A DNA stretch of 64,000 nucleotides from Paenibacillus sp. ACRRY (GTDB lineage: Bacteria > Bacillota > Bacilli > Paenibacillales > Paenibacillaceae), in assembly GCF_022346995.1 (NCBI RefSeq), contig NZ_JAKRNM010000001.1, positions 1,364,001 through 1,428,000 of the forward strand. The letters run 5' to 3'. Positions 41,794 to 51,724 of the stretch are shown here, piece after piece. Within the stretch, counting starts at the first letter, position 1. Each line of letters begins with the position of its first letter. The notes below the pieces were generated by a model. The model saw nothing but the letters and a program-made list of their open reading frames with translations. It made no database searches and was not told the DNA's origin. The position numbers and the translations under genes are program-made.

Positions 41794-43275
41794 TTAATGC
41801 ATAGGACCTTGTTGGCCTTGTTGAGATCCAACCTTCACTCGTTTAACAAAGAAAGAGGTCACCAGACCGATCACGGCAAGAACCAGTGCAAAGACAAATG
41901 CATTCTGTACCCCTGACGTGAAACCAGCGAGCTGGTTTTCCGGGCTTTCCGGATTAGTTACATTGCTCAAGAAACGAGTCTGACCTGCACTCAGAATACT
42001 TACCGCAACCGCAGTACCGATCGCACCGGATACTTGCTGCAATGTATTCATAATTGCTGTTCCGTGAGGGTAGTACTCCGGTGGCAACTGGTTGAGACCG
42101 TTCGTTTGAGCAGGCATCATGATCATGGAAATCCCGATCATCATAAACACATGCATAGTAATGATTGTACCCAAAGCTGTCGTCGGCGTAATGCCTGTGT
42201 ACATGAACAGAACAACAGCCACGATCGCCAGACCAATAATAACGAGCCATTTTGGACCAAATTTATCAAACAAACGTCCCATAACCGGAGACAAGAATCC
42301 GTTCAGCAAGCTGCCCGGCAGCAATACCAGACCTGCAGTCAGTGCTGTAACAGCCATACCTTGCTGCAGATACATTGGAAGGATCAGCATTGAAGACAAC
42401 ATCATCATCATACAGATGAAGATCAGGATCAAGCCGATCGTAAACATTGGATATTTGAATGCGCGCAGATCCATCATTGGCTGCTTCATTCGTAACTGAC
42501 GGATGCTGAATAACAGCAAGGACACTACTCCGACAACCAGGGTAATTACCACGACCGGACTGGTCCAGCCTCCGCCTGTATCCCCATGTCCACCTGCACT
42601 GCTGAATCCATATACAATTCCGCCAAAACCAAGGGTAGACAATATAATGGAAATAACATCAATTTTCGGCTTGGTCAGTTTCGAAATATTCGGTAAGAAC
42701 AACAAGCCGCACACCAGTGAGATAATGAAGAACGGCAATGAAATCCAGAAAATCCAGTGCCAGCTCAGATTAGCCAGAATCAATCCGGAAATACTCGGAC
42801 CACTCGCTGGCGCAAACATGATTACGAGACCGATTAATCCCATGGCAGCACCACGTTTTTCAATCGGGAAAATAACCAAAATCGTGTTAAACATCAAAGG
42901 TAGCAATAGAGCTGTACCTACAGCCTGCAACACCCTTGCAACCAAAAGCAGTTCAAAACTTGGTGCGATTGCAGCAACAATTGTTCCCGCAATCGAAAAT
43001 ATCAGAGACGTTGTAAACAACTGTCTCGTTGTAAACCATTGTAACAACATACCGGAAACCGGCACCAAAATACCTAGTACGAGCAGGTAACCTGTCGTCA
43101 ACCATTGAATCGTTGTGGGTCCAACTTCAAGCAGGGTCATCAGCGGCGTCAGTGCCACATTAAGCGCTGTTTCACCGAACAGGCCAATGAATCCGCTCAA
43201 TAGCATCGCGAATAATATGGGCAGTACCTTATATTGCTTTGTTTCTTCTTGGTCCTGTACAGAACCAGCTTTCAT
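41794..43275 (-). CDS. MDR family MFS transporter (DHA2, EmrB/QacA type)
   Basis: A 493-aa drug:H+ antiporter with about 14 hydrophobic segments. It has the DHA2 motif near segment 1 (ETALNVALTPLM), TIQWLTTGYLLVLGILVPVS, and an ARVLQAVGTALLLPL segment. The C-terminal tail is rich in Gln and Gly. ATG 43275 follows GGAGG by 5 bases. A TetR-type repressor gene lies directly upstream in the same direction, as in the lmrA-lmrB pair of Bacillus subtilis, so induction by a lipophilic toxic compound is likely. Confidence 0.92.
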   Translation of the reverse strand: MKAGSVQDQEETKQYKVLPILFAMLLSGFIGLFGETALNVALTPLMTLLEVGPTTIQWLTTGYLLVLGILVPVSGMLLQWFTTRQLFTTSLIFSIAGTIVAAIAPSFELLLVARVLQAVGTALLLPLMFNTILVIFPIEKRGAAMGLIGLVIMFAPASGPSISGLILANLSWHWIFWISLPFFIISLVCGLLFLPNISKLTKPKIDVISIILSTLGFGGIVYGFSSAGGHGDTGGGWTSPVVVITLVVGVVSLLLFSIRQLRMKQPMMDLRAFKYPMFTIGLILIFICMMMMLSSMLILPMYLQQGMAVTALTAGLVLLPGSLLNGFLSPVMGRLFDKFGPKWLVIIGLAIVAVVLFMYTGITPTTALGTIITMHVFMMIGISMIMMPAQTNGLNQLPPEYYPHGTAIMNTLQQVSGAIGTAVAVSILSAGQTRFLSNVTNPESPENQLAGFTSGVQNAFVFALVLAVIGLVTSFFVKRVKVGSQQGQQGPMH

Positions 43276-43334
43276 GGAAACCTCCACGATCCATCCTCCT
43301 CAAACGTTATAACTGTTTCTCTCTTTGTGCAGAC

Positions 43335-43922
43335 TTATTGAATCCCTCTGGCATTCTTAGCCACACTTGACAAATAATCAGCAGCCGTCAGCAGAGGCTG
43401 TTTATCCTGATTGGTCAGACTGATAATCAGTGCTCCCTCCATTAAAGAGATGACCAAAAGACCCGTTTCTCGTGCTTTCTCCTCACCAACGCCCTCCATC
43501 ATCAGATGTTTCGTAATGATGTTCTGCCAGTTCGCGAATACACCCTGACATGCCACACGCAGTTGATGACTGATACAGGAAGTCTCCACGGCCGCCCAAA
43601 AGCTGAATGGCAGAAAACCCGTGAAACCAGCCGCTTCTGTTTCATCAGCCATGTCATGTATAAATCGCTGGATGGCGTCCCCTGTGCTCTCATGGGCTGC
43701 AAAGGTATCCTCGAATTTCTGCATGATGTGTTCATTGGCTTTCTGGATGCACTCGTGAGCGAGCTCTTCCTTGCCGTGCGGAAAATAATGATATAACGAT
43801 CCTTTCGGCGTACTGCTCTCCTTAATAATCTGATTAAGACCGGTCGCATGATATCCTTGTGAAAAAAACAGTCTGGCTGCTGTGCTGACAATTTGTTCTT
43901 TAGCATTAGACTTTTCACTCAA
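43335..43922 (-). CDS. TetR-family repressor (LmrA/YxaF-like)
   Basis: A 195-aa repressor. The N-terminal helix-turn-helix (about 5-50) reads KEQIVSTAARLFFSQGYHAT, GLNQIIKESSTPKGSLYHYF, as in LmrA/YxaF. The C-terminal part (about 75-190) with FLPFSFWAAVETSC is the ligand domain. I choose the TTG at 43922, 8 bases after AAGGAAG; a GTG three codons earlier leaves too little room for a ribosome site. It probably controls itself and the downstream MDR transporter. Confidence 0.9.
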   Translation of the reverse strand: MSEKSNAKEQIVSTAARLFFSQGYHATGLNQIIKESSTPKGSLYHYFPHGKEELAHECIQKANEHIMQKFEDTFAAHESTGDAIQRFIHDMADETEAAGFTGFLPFSFWAAVETSCISHQLRVACQGVFANWQNIITKHLMMEGVGEEKARETGLLVISLMEGALIISLTNQDKQPLLTAADYLSSVAKNARGIQ

Positions 43923-43943
43923 TGGAGCCACTTCCTTAATCTG

Positions 43944-43962
43944 AATTATAACAATCGGTCTA
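43944..43962 (-). promoter_or_regulatory. Possible TetR operator
   Basis: Minus strand TAGACCGATTGTTATAA, 22-40 bases before the tetR start. From memory it partly resembles the TAGACCGGTC-type boxes reported for LmrA/YxaF. Not a clean palindrome. Confidence 0.4.
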
Positions 43963-44087
43963 CATAATTAAACCCGTTTCCAGAAGTACTGTCAACAACT
44001 TTATCAAAGAAATGTTATGAAAACGCTAACAGTTTGTTATCTTCATATTAAAAGCAGCGATAGACTTGATTATCGGCTAGGAATAAT

Positions 44088-44113
44088 AAAAAAAGGCGGC
44101 TTTTCGCCGCCTT
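44088..44113 (-). terminator. Terminator of the P450-reductase gene
   Basis: GGCGGC-ttttc-GCCGCC (44095-44111) with seven T on the minus strand. Confidence 0.9.
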
Positions 44114-44117
44114 GATC

Positions 44118-47100
44118 CTAATATGTCTGCTCGTACTCAATCTCTGAAACATCATCATTCCGTTTACCTGCCCAAACGTCCTGAACGTACCGTCCTTCAA
44201 CCTGAAGCTGCATGATCCAATGACGGGCTTCCTCAAGACTGGCTCCACGCGCCTCCTGGTACATTTGGCGTAACGTCCCTTCTACTTCAGGGGCCATATG
44301 GGTTCCATCTCCACAAATATATATTCTTCCATTCTGATCAAGCAGCCGAACCAATACTTCGGCCTTCCTGCTCATCAGATGTTGAATATAGGTTTTGGGT
44401 TGATCCGCAGCCCGTGAATAAGCGGTATGAAGCTTCACCACCCCTTGCTGTTCAAACTGTTCCAGTTCATCACGATAGATAAAATCACCATCATTTCGGC
44501 ATCCAAAGAAGAGATGTGCTTCGCCAAGCTCTGCTCCCTTTTGCTTCAGCGCCGCCCTCGCTTGTAAAAATCCTCTAAATGGAGCTACACCCGTTCCTGG
44601 ACCTACCATAATGACCGGGGTATTCACCTCTTCCGGAAGGGCAAACCCGGATTCTGGCGTACGAATAAACATGAAGATGGATTCTCCTGGTTCCAATTGG
44701 GACAAATAGGTGGAGGCAACACCAAGGTATTCCCCTTTGCCGCTCCATGCAGGCTCTCTAACCACGGACACCGTTATGCTAGCCTGTTCCCTATTTAACA
44801 GCGGTGAGCTGGAGATGGAGTAATATCTTGGTTTTAGAGGTGGCAGCAGTTCAAGAAAATTCGCAAACGGAAGCTCACAGGCTTCGTATTTTTCCAACAG
44901 ATCCAGCATACTGACCCCAGCTCCAAGGATGGTTCTGGCATAACTTTCATCTTCCAGCATCATCTCCAACTCACGCTTGTGTGGTGGACATATGGTATGG
45001 TTAGCCATTTCCCTCAGCTGCATTCTCGTTGCCGGACCCTGCAACTCTACACAGTGAACGAGCAAGTCACGTAGTTTCACTGAACGGCCCAGAGGCAAAT
45101 GCATCAGATTCGTTCCTCTGGTCGTTAGTTTTATGCGTTCTTCACCTGTAAGCTCAAACCGTTTCAATACACGTTTAACATGATCAGGTTGATTTTTCGG
45201 CAGTACACCGAGATGATCCCCCTCTCTGTAGGTTACTCCCTCAGGTAAAATGATCTCGATGTGGCGTGTACTTCTATCGCTTTTCGGAGCATGGAGTTCT
45301 TGGTTTACCCGCACGAATGCGTGAGCCGCACCATAGGTCTGTACGAGTGGAAACTCCGTATTATCCTGAACCCATTCCATGTGCAGTGCATTTTGTTTGG
45401 TGGGTTCTTTATCAATAATCTGAATACCTGGCACATCACGTAATGACTGCCACGCCAATTCCTCCCACTCCTCAACTTGTTTCTCCATATCGCCTCCTGC
45501 GTCCATTTCCCCGCGTGTTAACCATCGCTCGCCTCCGAGCAACGTTAATTGTTCATCCAAGTAACGAGGAATACTCTGATAGGTTCCGGACCAACCCCGA
45601 TCTCCGCAACCGAGAACCGCATACCGAATTCCCTGGACACTAGCCGGTTCAGCATCTCTTAACCAATCCACAAATCCTTTGGCATTATGCGGCGGTTTGC
45701 CATTATAGGAAGCCGTAATGATCAGTATGATAGCCTGCTTCGGCAGCTTTCCGCTCCATTCATCCAGCGGGCACACTTCAGCTTGAATTCCGTTAGATTG
45801 GGCCTTTTCACCAAAATTGCGGGCGATCCCCTCCGCTGTCCCCAGGTTGGAGCCATACAGGACAAGCAGCTTCTGATATGACTGATGTGCTCCTGTTTCT
45901 GTTTGGCTCGGTAAAGGACTCATTCGTTTCACATCTTTTGTTCGCTGGCCAGACTTCATGGGAGAGCTCTCTTTCACCTGTGTGCGAGGTTTAACCTGAA
46001 TCTTAAAATCGCCGGGTTTTAACGTTAATGTCTGTTTCACATCTAATTGATAATCGCTGTAATCGATCAGTTCAAAATGCTTCAGAATCATCCCCAGCAC
46101 AAGTGTTGCTTCATAGAGTGCAAACTGCATCCCGATACATGCTCGTTCCCCGTTACCAAACGGCTTGTATGCGTGATGAGGCACCTGGGAACTGTCTTCA
46201 AATCTTTCGGGTCTGAAGTGTTCAGCGTCTTCTCCCCAAGCATCTGGATCCCGATGCAGTTGTGGGAGCAGTATACTGAGACTTTCCCCCTTCTTCACGG
46301 CATACTTTCCGCCGATCATCGTGTCTTCTTTGGCATAGACGTCGAATCCCGGGGCTGTTGGCCATAATCGTAATGATTCATTCAGAATCATGCGGATATA
46401 TTGCAGCTGGAGCACTTCTTCATACTGCGGTGTGTCACTGGTCAAGATCCGATCAACTTCAGCGTAAGCTTTTTGCAGAGAATCAGGATGTTTTAACAAG
46501 AAATATAGTGCAAAGGACAATAAGCCACTGGTGGTTTCATGCCCTGCAATCAGGAAGGTAATAATCTGATATCGAATATTTTCATCATCCAGCGCTGCGC
46601 CAGTTTCGGGATCTCTTCCATTTAACATACGGGCAAGCAGATCAACGTCTTGATGATCCGTACTGGATTTCCGCTCCTCAATAATGCGGTCCACCAGTGA
46701 GAACATCGTTTCAATATCATCCTGGAATTGGCGTTTCGTTTTGACCATGAGCATGTTTTGGATTTTCAACCTCGAGCTTTTTTGCATCGCTTCATTCAGG
46801 GCCCGAACCATACTTACGATAAATGGACTGTGATCCTGTCTGTAAAAACTGTTAAAACGATAATTGAATCCGCACAATCCTATCGTATCCAAGGTAAGTC
46901 TGGTCTGGTCATGTCATCGGCAACGTCAATCGTATCTTTCGGATTGAGCCGTTCCCATTTATGGATGAGCTGTTCGGCGATGTCGATCATCATGGGATGA
47001 TATCCTTTCATCGCCTGTTTACTGAAGGTGGGCAGCAGGATATTGTGTGCCTTTTTCCAGTTCGGCTCAGAGGTCCTGCTCGTAAATAACCCGTCACCTC

Positions 47101-47350
47101 CAAAAGCACGCACGTTCTCCAGTTCGTTATATATGAATTTGTCAAAACGGGTTACATCACACGCTTCTGCAACAAGTTCATGCCCGGAGATCATCAAGCC
47201 GGAGTAGCCTGGCACGGTAAGACGGTAGATGGGACCAAGCTGTTCAGCGAGTACTCCAAGTGACAATGAGGGTTTTTCTTTATCAATCAGTGGCAAATTA
47301 CCGAGTGGCCCATACATTTTAGGCTGTGGTACAGTTACGGCTTCTCTCAT
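44118..47350 (-). pseudogene. CYP102-type cytochrome P450 / NADPH reductase fusion, frameshifted
   Basis: Self-sufficient fatty-acid hydroxylase type (CYP102, like BM3/CypB/CypD). The 5' frame (47350 to about 46905) encodes the first ~150 residues, with FGGDGLFTSRTSEPNWKKAH; the rest (from about 46899) carries the I-helix AGHETTSG, the haem motif [10 protein letters not shown], the flavodoxin start [14 protein letters not shown] and the NADPH site [14 protein letters not shown]. The two parts join exactly if one copy of a 5-bp tandem repeat (CTGGT twice, 46900-46909) is removed, restoring [17 protein letters not shown]. As read, translation stops after 156 residues. All else looks intact (about 1075 codons), so this is a recent mutation, a phase-variable site or a sequencing error. 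AGGAGG-type site before ATG 47350. Confidence 0.88.
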
Positions 47351-47420
47351 GAATTAACGCCTCCCATGGGTTACATACAGATAGATTTGGATCGATCAAA
47401 TACACTTTTATAATTAAAAT

Positions 47421-47438
47421 TGATAGTTATATCTATCA
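47421..47438. promoter_or_regulatory. Dyad before the P450 gene
   Basis: TGATAG-N6-CTATCA in AT-rich DNA, 71-88 bases upstream of the P450 start. It could be a repressor site. The TetR-type regulator gene that normally adjoins CYP102 genes in bacilli is not next to it. Confidence 0.5.
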
Positions 47439-47512
47439 TTTGATATTATAATAATTCATTTTATATCCATATTCAACTATTCATTTACTGCTGCATTCTA
47501 GCTAGAGAACGC

Positions 47513-47548
47513 AAAAAAGAGGTATTTGCCTGCAGGCAAATACCTCTT
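47513..47548 (-). terminator. Terminator with a perfect 32-bp palindrome
   Basis: Arms AAGAGGTATTTGCCTG (47517-47532) and its exact inverse (47533-47548) meet without a spacer, followed by six T on the minus strand (47518-47513). It ends the thioredoxin-reductase-like gene. Confidence 0.85.
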
Positions 47549-47607
47549 GGAGAACATCGCTTCATTTATTAAAACAAAATTGAACTACTCTACTGAAATT
47601 AAAGGAT

Positions 47608-48528
47608 TTATAACTTACCTGAATTATCCCAGGCCTCGGCGTTCAGCTCACTATTAATGCTTACGGCCGCCAAAGCACCCAACGAAGCAGCGGTAATCGC
47701 CTGATACATTTCCGATGCAGCATCTCCCGAACTAAAGACACCCGGTATTGACGTTTTGGCAAACGCATCTACCTTAACGGTCCCTGACTCCGTTACTTCA
47801 CACCCCAGTGTTTGAGCCAGATCCGAACCGATGACAAGCTTTGGTGCGAAGAAAATGCCTGTACACTCCACGGCACTTCCATCCTCCAGCACAATTTGCC
47901 GAACCATTCCGTCCTCCGACTCAATGGATTGAATCGGTGCGTCCAATACAGGCACCTGATGCTGTTTCAACTCTTCTCGCTGTTCCTCTGTCAGTCCATT
48001 TGCTCCGTTCGTTAATATGGTGAACCGGTTCGTCCAACCGGATATCACTTTGGCCATGTGTACGGCTTTATCACCACTCACAATAATGCCCAGTGGCTGA
48101 TCCCTTAACTCCCAGCCATCACAGTAAGGGCATACAAAGGCACTCTTGCCATATACCGCGGACAGTCCGGGAATGTCGAGTGGCTGGTCTTTTTTACCGA
48201 CTGCAAAAAGAAGCTTCCGGCCTCTTACCACCTTGCCTTCTGTCGTTGTCACTTCAAATGAACCTTCAGTACCTGTGACGGCAGCGGCCGTGTCCTCCAT
48301 GATATGTACAGAAGGATAGGCGAGAATCTGCTCTTTGGCAATTTGGCGGAATTCACTAGGCGTTGCCCCGTCTCTTGTCAAGAAACCGTGAGTTTCACGA
48401 GTCACCTTATTACGCGGTCGACCATCATCGATAACGACAACCTCTTTTCTGGCTCTTCCGAGTACCAGTGCGGCATTCAGACCGGATGGTCCACCGCCAA
48501 TGATAATCACATCTACTGTTTTATTCAT
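47608..48528 (-). CDS. Thioredoxin-reductase-like NAD(P)/FAD oxidoreductase
   Basis: A 306-aa flavoprotein. The N-terminal FAD motif is VIIIGGGPSGLNAALVLGRA, the redox pair is in VCPYCDGWE (Cys138-type CxxC), and a second dinucleotide site lies in LGIIVSGDKAVHMAK. The C-terminal SGDA motif GVFSSGDAASEMYQAITAAS is present. The CPYCDG pair with this length is typical of TrxB-like proteins of fungal-gliotoxin-reductase type rather than core TrxB. ATG 48528 follows GAAAGGGTG by 6-9 bases. It has no obvious partner; its thiol substrate is unknown. Confidence 0.88.
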   Translation of the reverse strand: MNKTVDVIIIGGGPSGLNAALVLGRARKEVVVIDDGRPRNKVTRETHGFLTRDGATPSEFRQIAKEQILAYPSVHIMEDTAAAVTGTEGSFEVTTTEGKVVRGRKLLFAVGKKDQPLDIPGLSAVYGKSAFVCPYCDGWELRDQPLGIIVSGDKAVHMAKVISGWTNRFTILTNGANGLTEEQREELKQHQVPVLDAPIQSIESEDGMVRQIVLEDGSAVECTGIFFAPKLVIGSDLAQTLGCEVTESGTVKVDAFAKTSIPGVFSSGDAASEMYQAITAASLGALAAVSINSELNAEAWDNSGKL

Positions 48529-48929
48529 TTTAAACACCCTTTCCAGATACTTAAAGTCTTTAATTAACTCAAAAAAATCTTTTTATTCATACGATATGGA
48601 TCAAAATAGTCTAACCTGACAATAACAACCAGATAGGCTATAATAAAGAGACTGAAATTAAAATCAATTAAAGACCCTTGATATCTACAATAAACCCTTG
48701 TTTGTAATTACGCAAGCATATTTTTCTCATTTTTTATCATTTTTTTGTTTTTTTCATGAATTCTGTAGCACAGAAATTCAATTTTAACAATTAAAAAAAA
48801 CCTTGTTTTTAAATTGTTCACAATCAATTGACAGTATTTTTAAACTAAAACGTGTTTTAATTCACATAGTAAACTAAATGCTATAATAAGGGCACGAGAT
48901 ATATAAGTATAGATATAGGAAGTGAGCAT
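48529..48929. other. AT-rich divergent region before ctaB
   Basis: 400 bases, strongly AT-rich at 48700-48890. A TATAAT (48882-48887) lies 43 bases before the ctaB TTG, with a weak TTCACA 15 bases upstream of it; TTGACA at 48828-48833 has no well-spaced -10. A dyad TAAAAC-N2-GTTTTA (48846-48859) lies between. No gene or known riboswitch is seen. Confidence 0.5.
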
Positions 48930-49859
48930 TTGAAAACATTGAATAAGGGGTCTCAACCCAAAATTGAACTAGAGTATAGCTCCATTCCGAAAGTATTCAT
49001 GGACACGATCAAAGTCGGAATCATCAAGTCCAATCTGATCGCCATGCTTGCCGGTTTGTGTCTGGCATTGTATGTATTTGATGCCTCATTCATAGCCAAC
49101 ATTGTACCGATCATACTGTCTGTCATCGGTTCCTCCCTGATCATCGGGGCTGCTGGTGTGTTCAACAACTTGTATGACCGGGACATTGACGCCATTATGG
49201 AACGTACAAGAACGCGTCCGACCGTTACGGGTCAGGTCGATACCAAGTCCGGACTGATTCTGGGGATCACCATTACGGTGATTGGGGGCATTCTACTGTA
49301 TATTGCTTCACCTTCAGCAGCAGTATTCGGTATCTTGGGATTGTTGCTTTATGTCTTCCCGTATACCATGTGGACCAAACGCACAACAATATACAATACC
49401 GAAGTAGGTAGCTTATCCGGTGCCGTTCCACCACTGATTGGTTGGGCGGCAATCTCACCGGAGCTCGGACATTTCGAAATCTGGGCTTTGGTGGTTACCA
49501 TGCTCTTGTGGCAGATGCCACACTTCTACGGTATTGCCATCCGCCGATTTGATGAATATAAGGCAGCTGGTGTCCCAATGCTTCCTGTTGTGAAAGGAAT
49601 CAGACGCACATATATTCAAACGAATGTCTATCTGGTATTGTTATTGCTCTCCAGCTTTTTATTCTGGCCGCTTAGCCCATTTGTGGCGATTGTAGCTTTC
49701 TTGGTCAGCTTGGCATGGCTCATTCTTAGCGTGGCAACATTTGATCGTACCCAAACCAAGAAATGGTCACATAAAATGTTTATTTTCTCCATTAATCACA
49801 TTACGATTGTATTCCTGGTGATCATCGCTTATTCCCTGATTGCACAGCTGCTCAGATAA
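48930..49859 (+). CDS. ctaB: Protohaem IX farnesyltransferase (haem O synthase)
   Basis: A 309-aa membrane prenyltransferase of the UbiA family that farnesylates haem B to make haem O for terminal oxidases. It has about eight hydrophobic segments, the Asp-rich motif NNLYDRDIDAIMERTRTRP (about 78-96) and the second motif in RRFDEYKAAGVPMLPVV. The TTG start at 48930 follows GGAAGTGAG. In bacilli this gene usually sits beside ctaA and the cta oxidase genes, but none is here, so it is an isolated copy. A terminator follows directly. Confidence 0.93.
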   Translation: MKTLNKGSQPKIELEYSSIPKVFMDTIKVGIIKSNLIAMLAGLCLALYVFDASFIANIVPIILSVIGSSLIIGAAGVFNNLYDRDIDAIMERTRTRPTVTGQVDTKSGLILGITITVIGGILLYIASPSAAVFGILGLLLYVFPYTMWTKRTTIYNTEVGSLSGAVPPLIGWAAISPELGHFEIWALVVTMLLWQMPHFYGIAIRRFDEYKAAGVPMLPVVKGIRRTYIQTNVYLVLLLLSSFLFWPLSPFVAIVAFLVSLAWLILSVATFDRTQTKKWSHKMFIFSINHITIVFLVIIAYSLIAQLLR

Positions 49860-49886
49860 AGAATTGCAGCAATGTTGAATACAAAC

Positions 49887-49934
49887 AAGCCGTACAGACA
49901 AACTCTTGTATAGAGTTGACTGTACGGCTTTTTT
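49887..49934. terminator. Terminator after ctaB
   Basis: AAGCCGTACAG (49887-49897) with CTGTACGGCTT and an inner CAAACTC/GAGTTG stem, followed by TTTTTT on the plus strand. Confidence 0.88.
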
Positions 49935-49954
49935 ATATGGTTGTTTGTCTGATC

Positions 49955-51724
49955 TTATCCCACTTTCACAGGTGCTTGTTCTCCCTGCCAGAGCAATTGC
50001 ATTTCTTCACTAGTCGCAAGCAGCTCGCTCAAGCTTCCTTCTGCTTCAATACGGCCATCTTTTAACACAATAATATGATCTGCCTTCGCAAGTGCTGCAC
50101 GCCGGTGTGAAACGGCAATACATGTCACATGCTGCTCGCAGGATAATCCCTCCCATACCTGCTGTTCCGTCTCTACATCCAGTGCACTCGACAAATCATC
50201 GAATATATACAGGTCCGCTTCAGTCATTAGCATCCGTGCTGTGGCTGCACGCTGAATCTGTCCACCTGACAGCATCACGCCTCTTGGACCAACAGAGGTT
50301 TCCAATCCCTGATCGAGGTGATCAATATCCTTCTTCATTACAGCCAGACGAATGGCACGTGTGAGCGATTCACCTACTCTGCCCTTTTTGCCCTGCACAA
50401 TGTTTTCTTTCAATGTATCACTGAACAATCGAGGGACCTGGGGAGTGTAAGCCGCCCGGGGCGGCATCAAGAATGTCGCCGGATCTACCTCCACCCCGTT
50501 CCATCGAATACGCCCCTCCTGTTTCGGCAATAATCCGAGCAGCGTTCTCACCAACGTGGATTTTCCCGATCCGATTCGTCCGGTAATTACAATAAATTGT
50601 CCGCGTTTCAGTTGGAGGTTAATATTTTGAATTCCATTTGGAGAATTAGGATACTGATATGTCAGATTGCTGACTTCCAGTTCTCTAAGTTTATCGTCCT
50701 TTCCTCTCTGTTGTTCAACAGGTTCCGGCGGATCCTCATACAGATAGATCTCTCTTGATTCGATGATGCAGTCTTCCTCACCAGGACGAAATAGCTTACG
50801 CATGCGGTCAAAGGAGACCTTCAAACGTTTATGCTGGAATACCATGTACCCGAATAAGGAAATGCTAAAGCCTATGTTTGCAAGATACGATGTAAACAAG
50901 GCAAAGTCACCTACAGTGAATTGTCCGCTTCTCATTTCGGCTGCACACATCAGCAGGATTAATCCTGTACAAATGCTGAGTACATGCTGATTCAGGGATC
51001 TCATCCACTGTTTGAACAGATTATCCCTTAAGGCTGCTTGACGGCGATCCTCATTAAGTTGATTGAACCGGGCTGAAACATGCTGCTCTGCCTGCCCCAG
51101 TTTCAGAGCTTGCACCGCACCAAACGTTTCTGCGATAAAACTCGTAATACGCCCTGTCGCTTCCCGATTTTTCTGGGCATATTTACGTGCGCGATTCCCT
51201 GACAGATTGTTCAGCAGTGTGACCACAAGTAATGGCAAGACGGCAACCAGTGTGATTTTCCAGTTAATACTCGCCATAATGACGATGGATACAATTGCAA
51301 ATACGAGCCTTCCCCAGAAGTCTACCCAGGATTCAACATACTCGACAACTTCGTCCACATCATCACGAAAGCGACTCATCGCTTCTCCCGGTGAAGCCGG
51401 AAGATTACGTCCAGGCCACCGCATAATGCCGGCCAGCATATTGGTACGAAGAATGGCCTGAATATGAAAGACGTATGTAATCCACGCATAGAAAGCGGCA
51501 AAGAACGTACCCACTCTGACTAACCTTATTAGCGCAATGAATATTAGCGGAACTGCCAGCCATAAGTAGTCATTGGATCCAATCGTGACCCGGTCAAAAA
51601 ACCACTGCATCCCAATACCAATAGCTAATGGCAAGGAATGAAATATACACCACAGTAATCCGTTAATCATAAACAATACAGATCTAAACCGAAACAGTCT
51701 TCCCATAAATCCTGCTACATTCAC
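49955..51724 (-). CDS. Heterodimeric ABC exporter, subunit with degenerate Walker B
   Basis: A 589-aa half-transporter: a six-segment membrane domain (about 1-310) and an ATPase domain (about 340-580). Walker A is [10 protein letters not shown], the signature is LSGGQ (canonical), and Walker B reads [12 protein letters not shown], with Asp where the catalytic Glu should be. The H-loop His is present (VSHRR). The GTG start overlaps the previous gene's stop by 4 bases and follows AGGAGG by 7. It forms a heterodimer with the upstream subunit. Substrate unknown; an Stf0-type sulfotransferase gene lies upstream in the same direction. Confidence 0.93.
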   Translation of the reverse strand: MNVAGFMGRLFRFRSVLFMINGLLWCIFHSLPLAIGIGMQWFFDRVTIGSNDYLWLAVPLIFIALIRLVRVGTFFAAFYAWITYVFHIQAILRTNMLAGIMRWPGRNLPASPGEAMSRFRDDVDEVVEYVESWVDFWGRLVFAIVSIVIMASINWKITLVAVLPLLVVTLLNNLSGNRARKYAQKNREATGRITSFIAETFGAVQALKLGQAEQHVSARFNQLNEDRRQAALRDNLFKQWMRSLNQHVLSICTGLILLMCAAEMRSGQFTVGDFALFTSYLANIGFSISLFGYMVFQHKRLKVSFDRMRKLFRPGEEDCIIESREIYLYEDPPEPVEQQRGKDDKLRELEVSNLTYQYPNSPNGIQNINLQLKRGQFIVITGRIGSGKSTLVRTLLGLLPKQEGRIRWNGVEVDPATFLMPPRAAYTPQVPRLFSDTLKENIVQGKKGRVGESLTRAIRLAVMKKDIDHLDQGLETSVGPRGVMLSGGQIQRAATARMLMTEADLYIFDDLSSALDVETEQQVWEGLSCEQHVTCIAVSHRRAALAKADHIIVLKDGRIEAEGSLSELLATSEEMQLLWQGEQAPVKVG

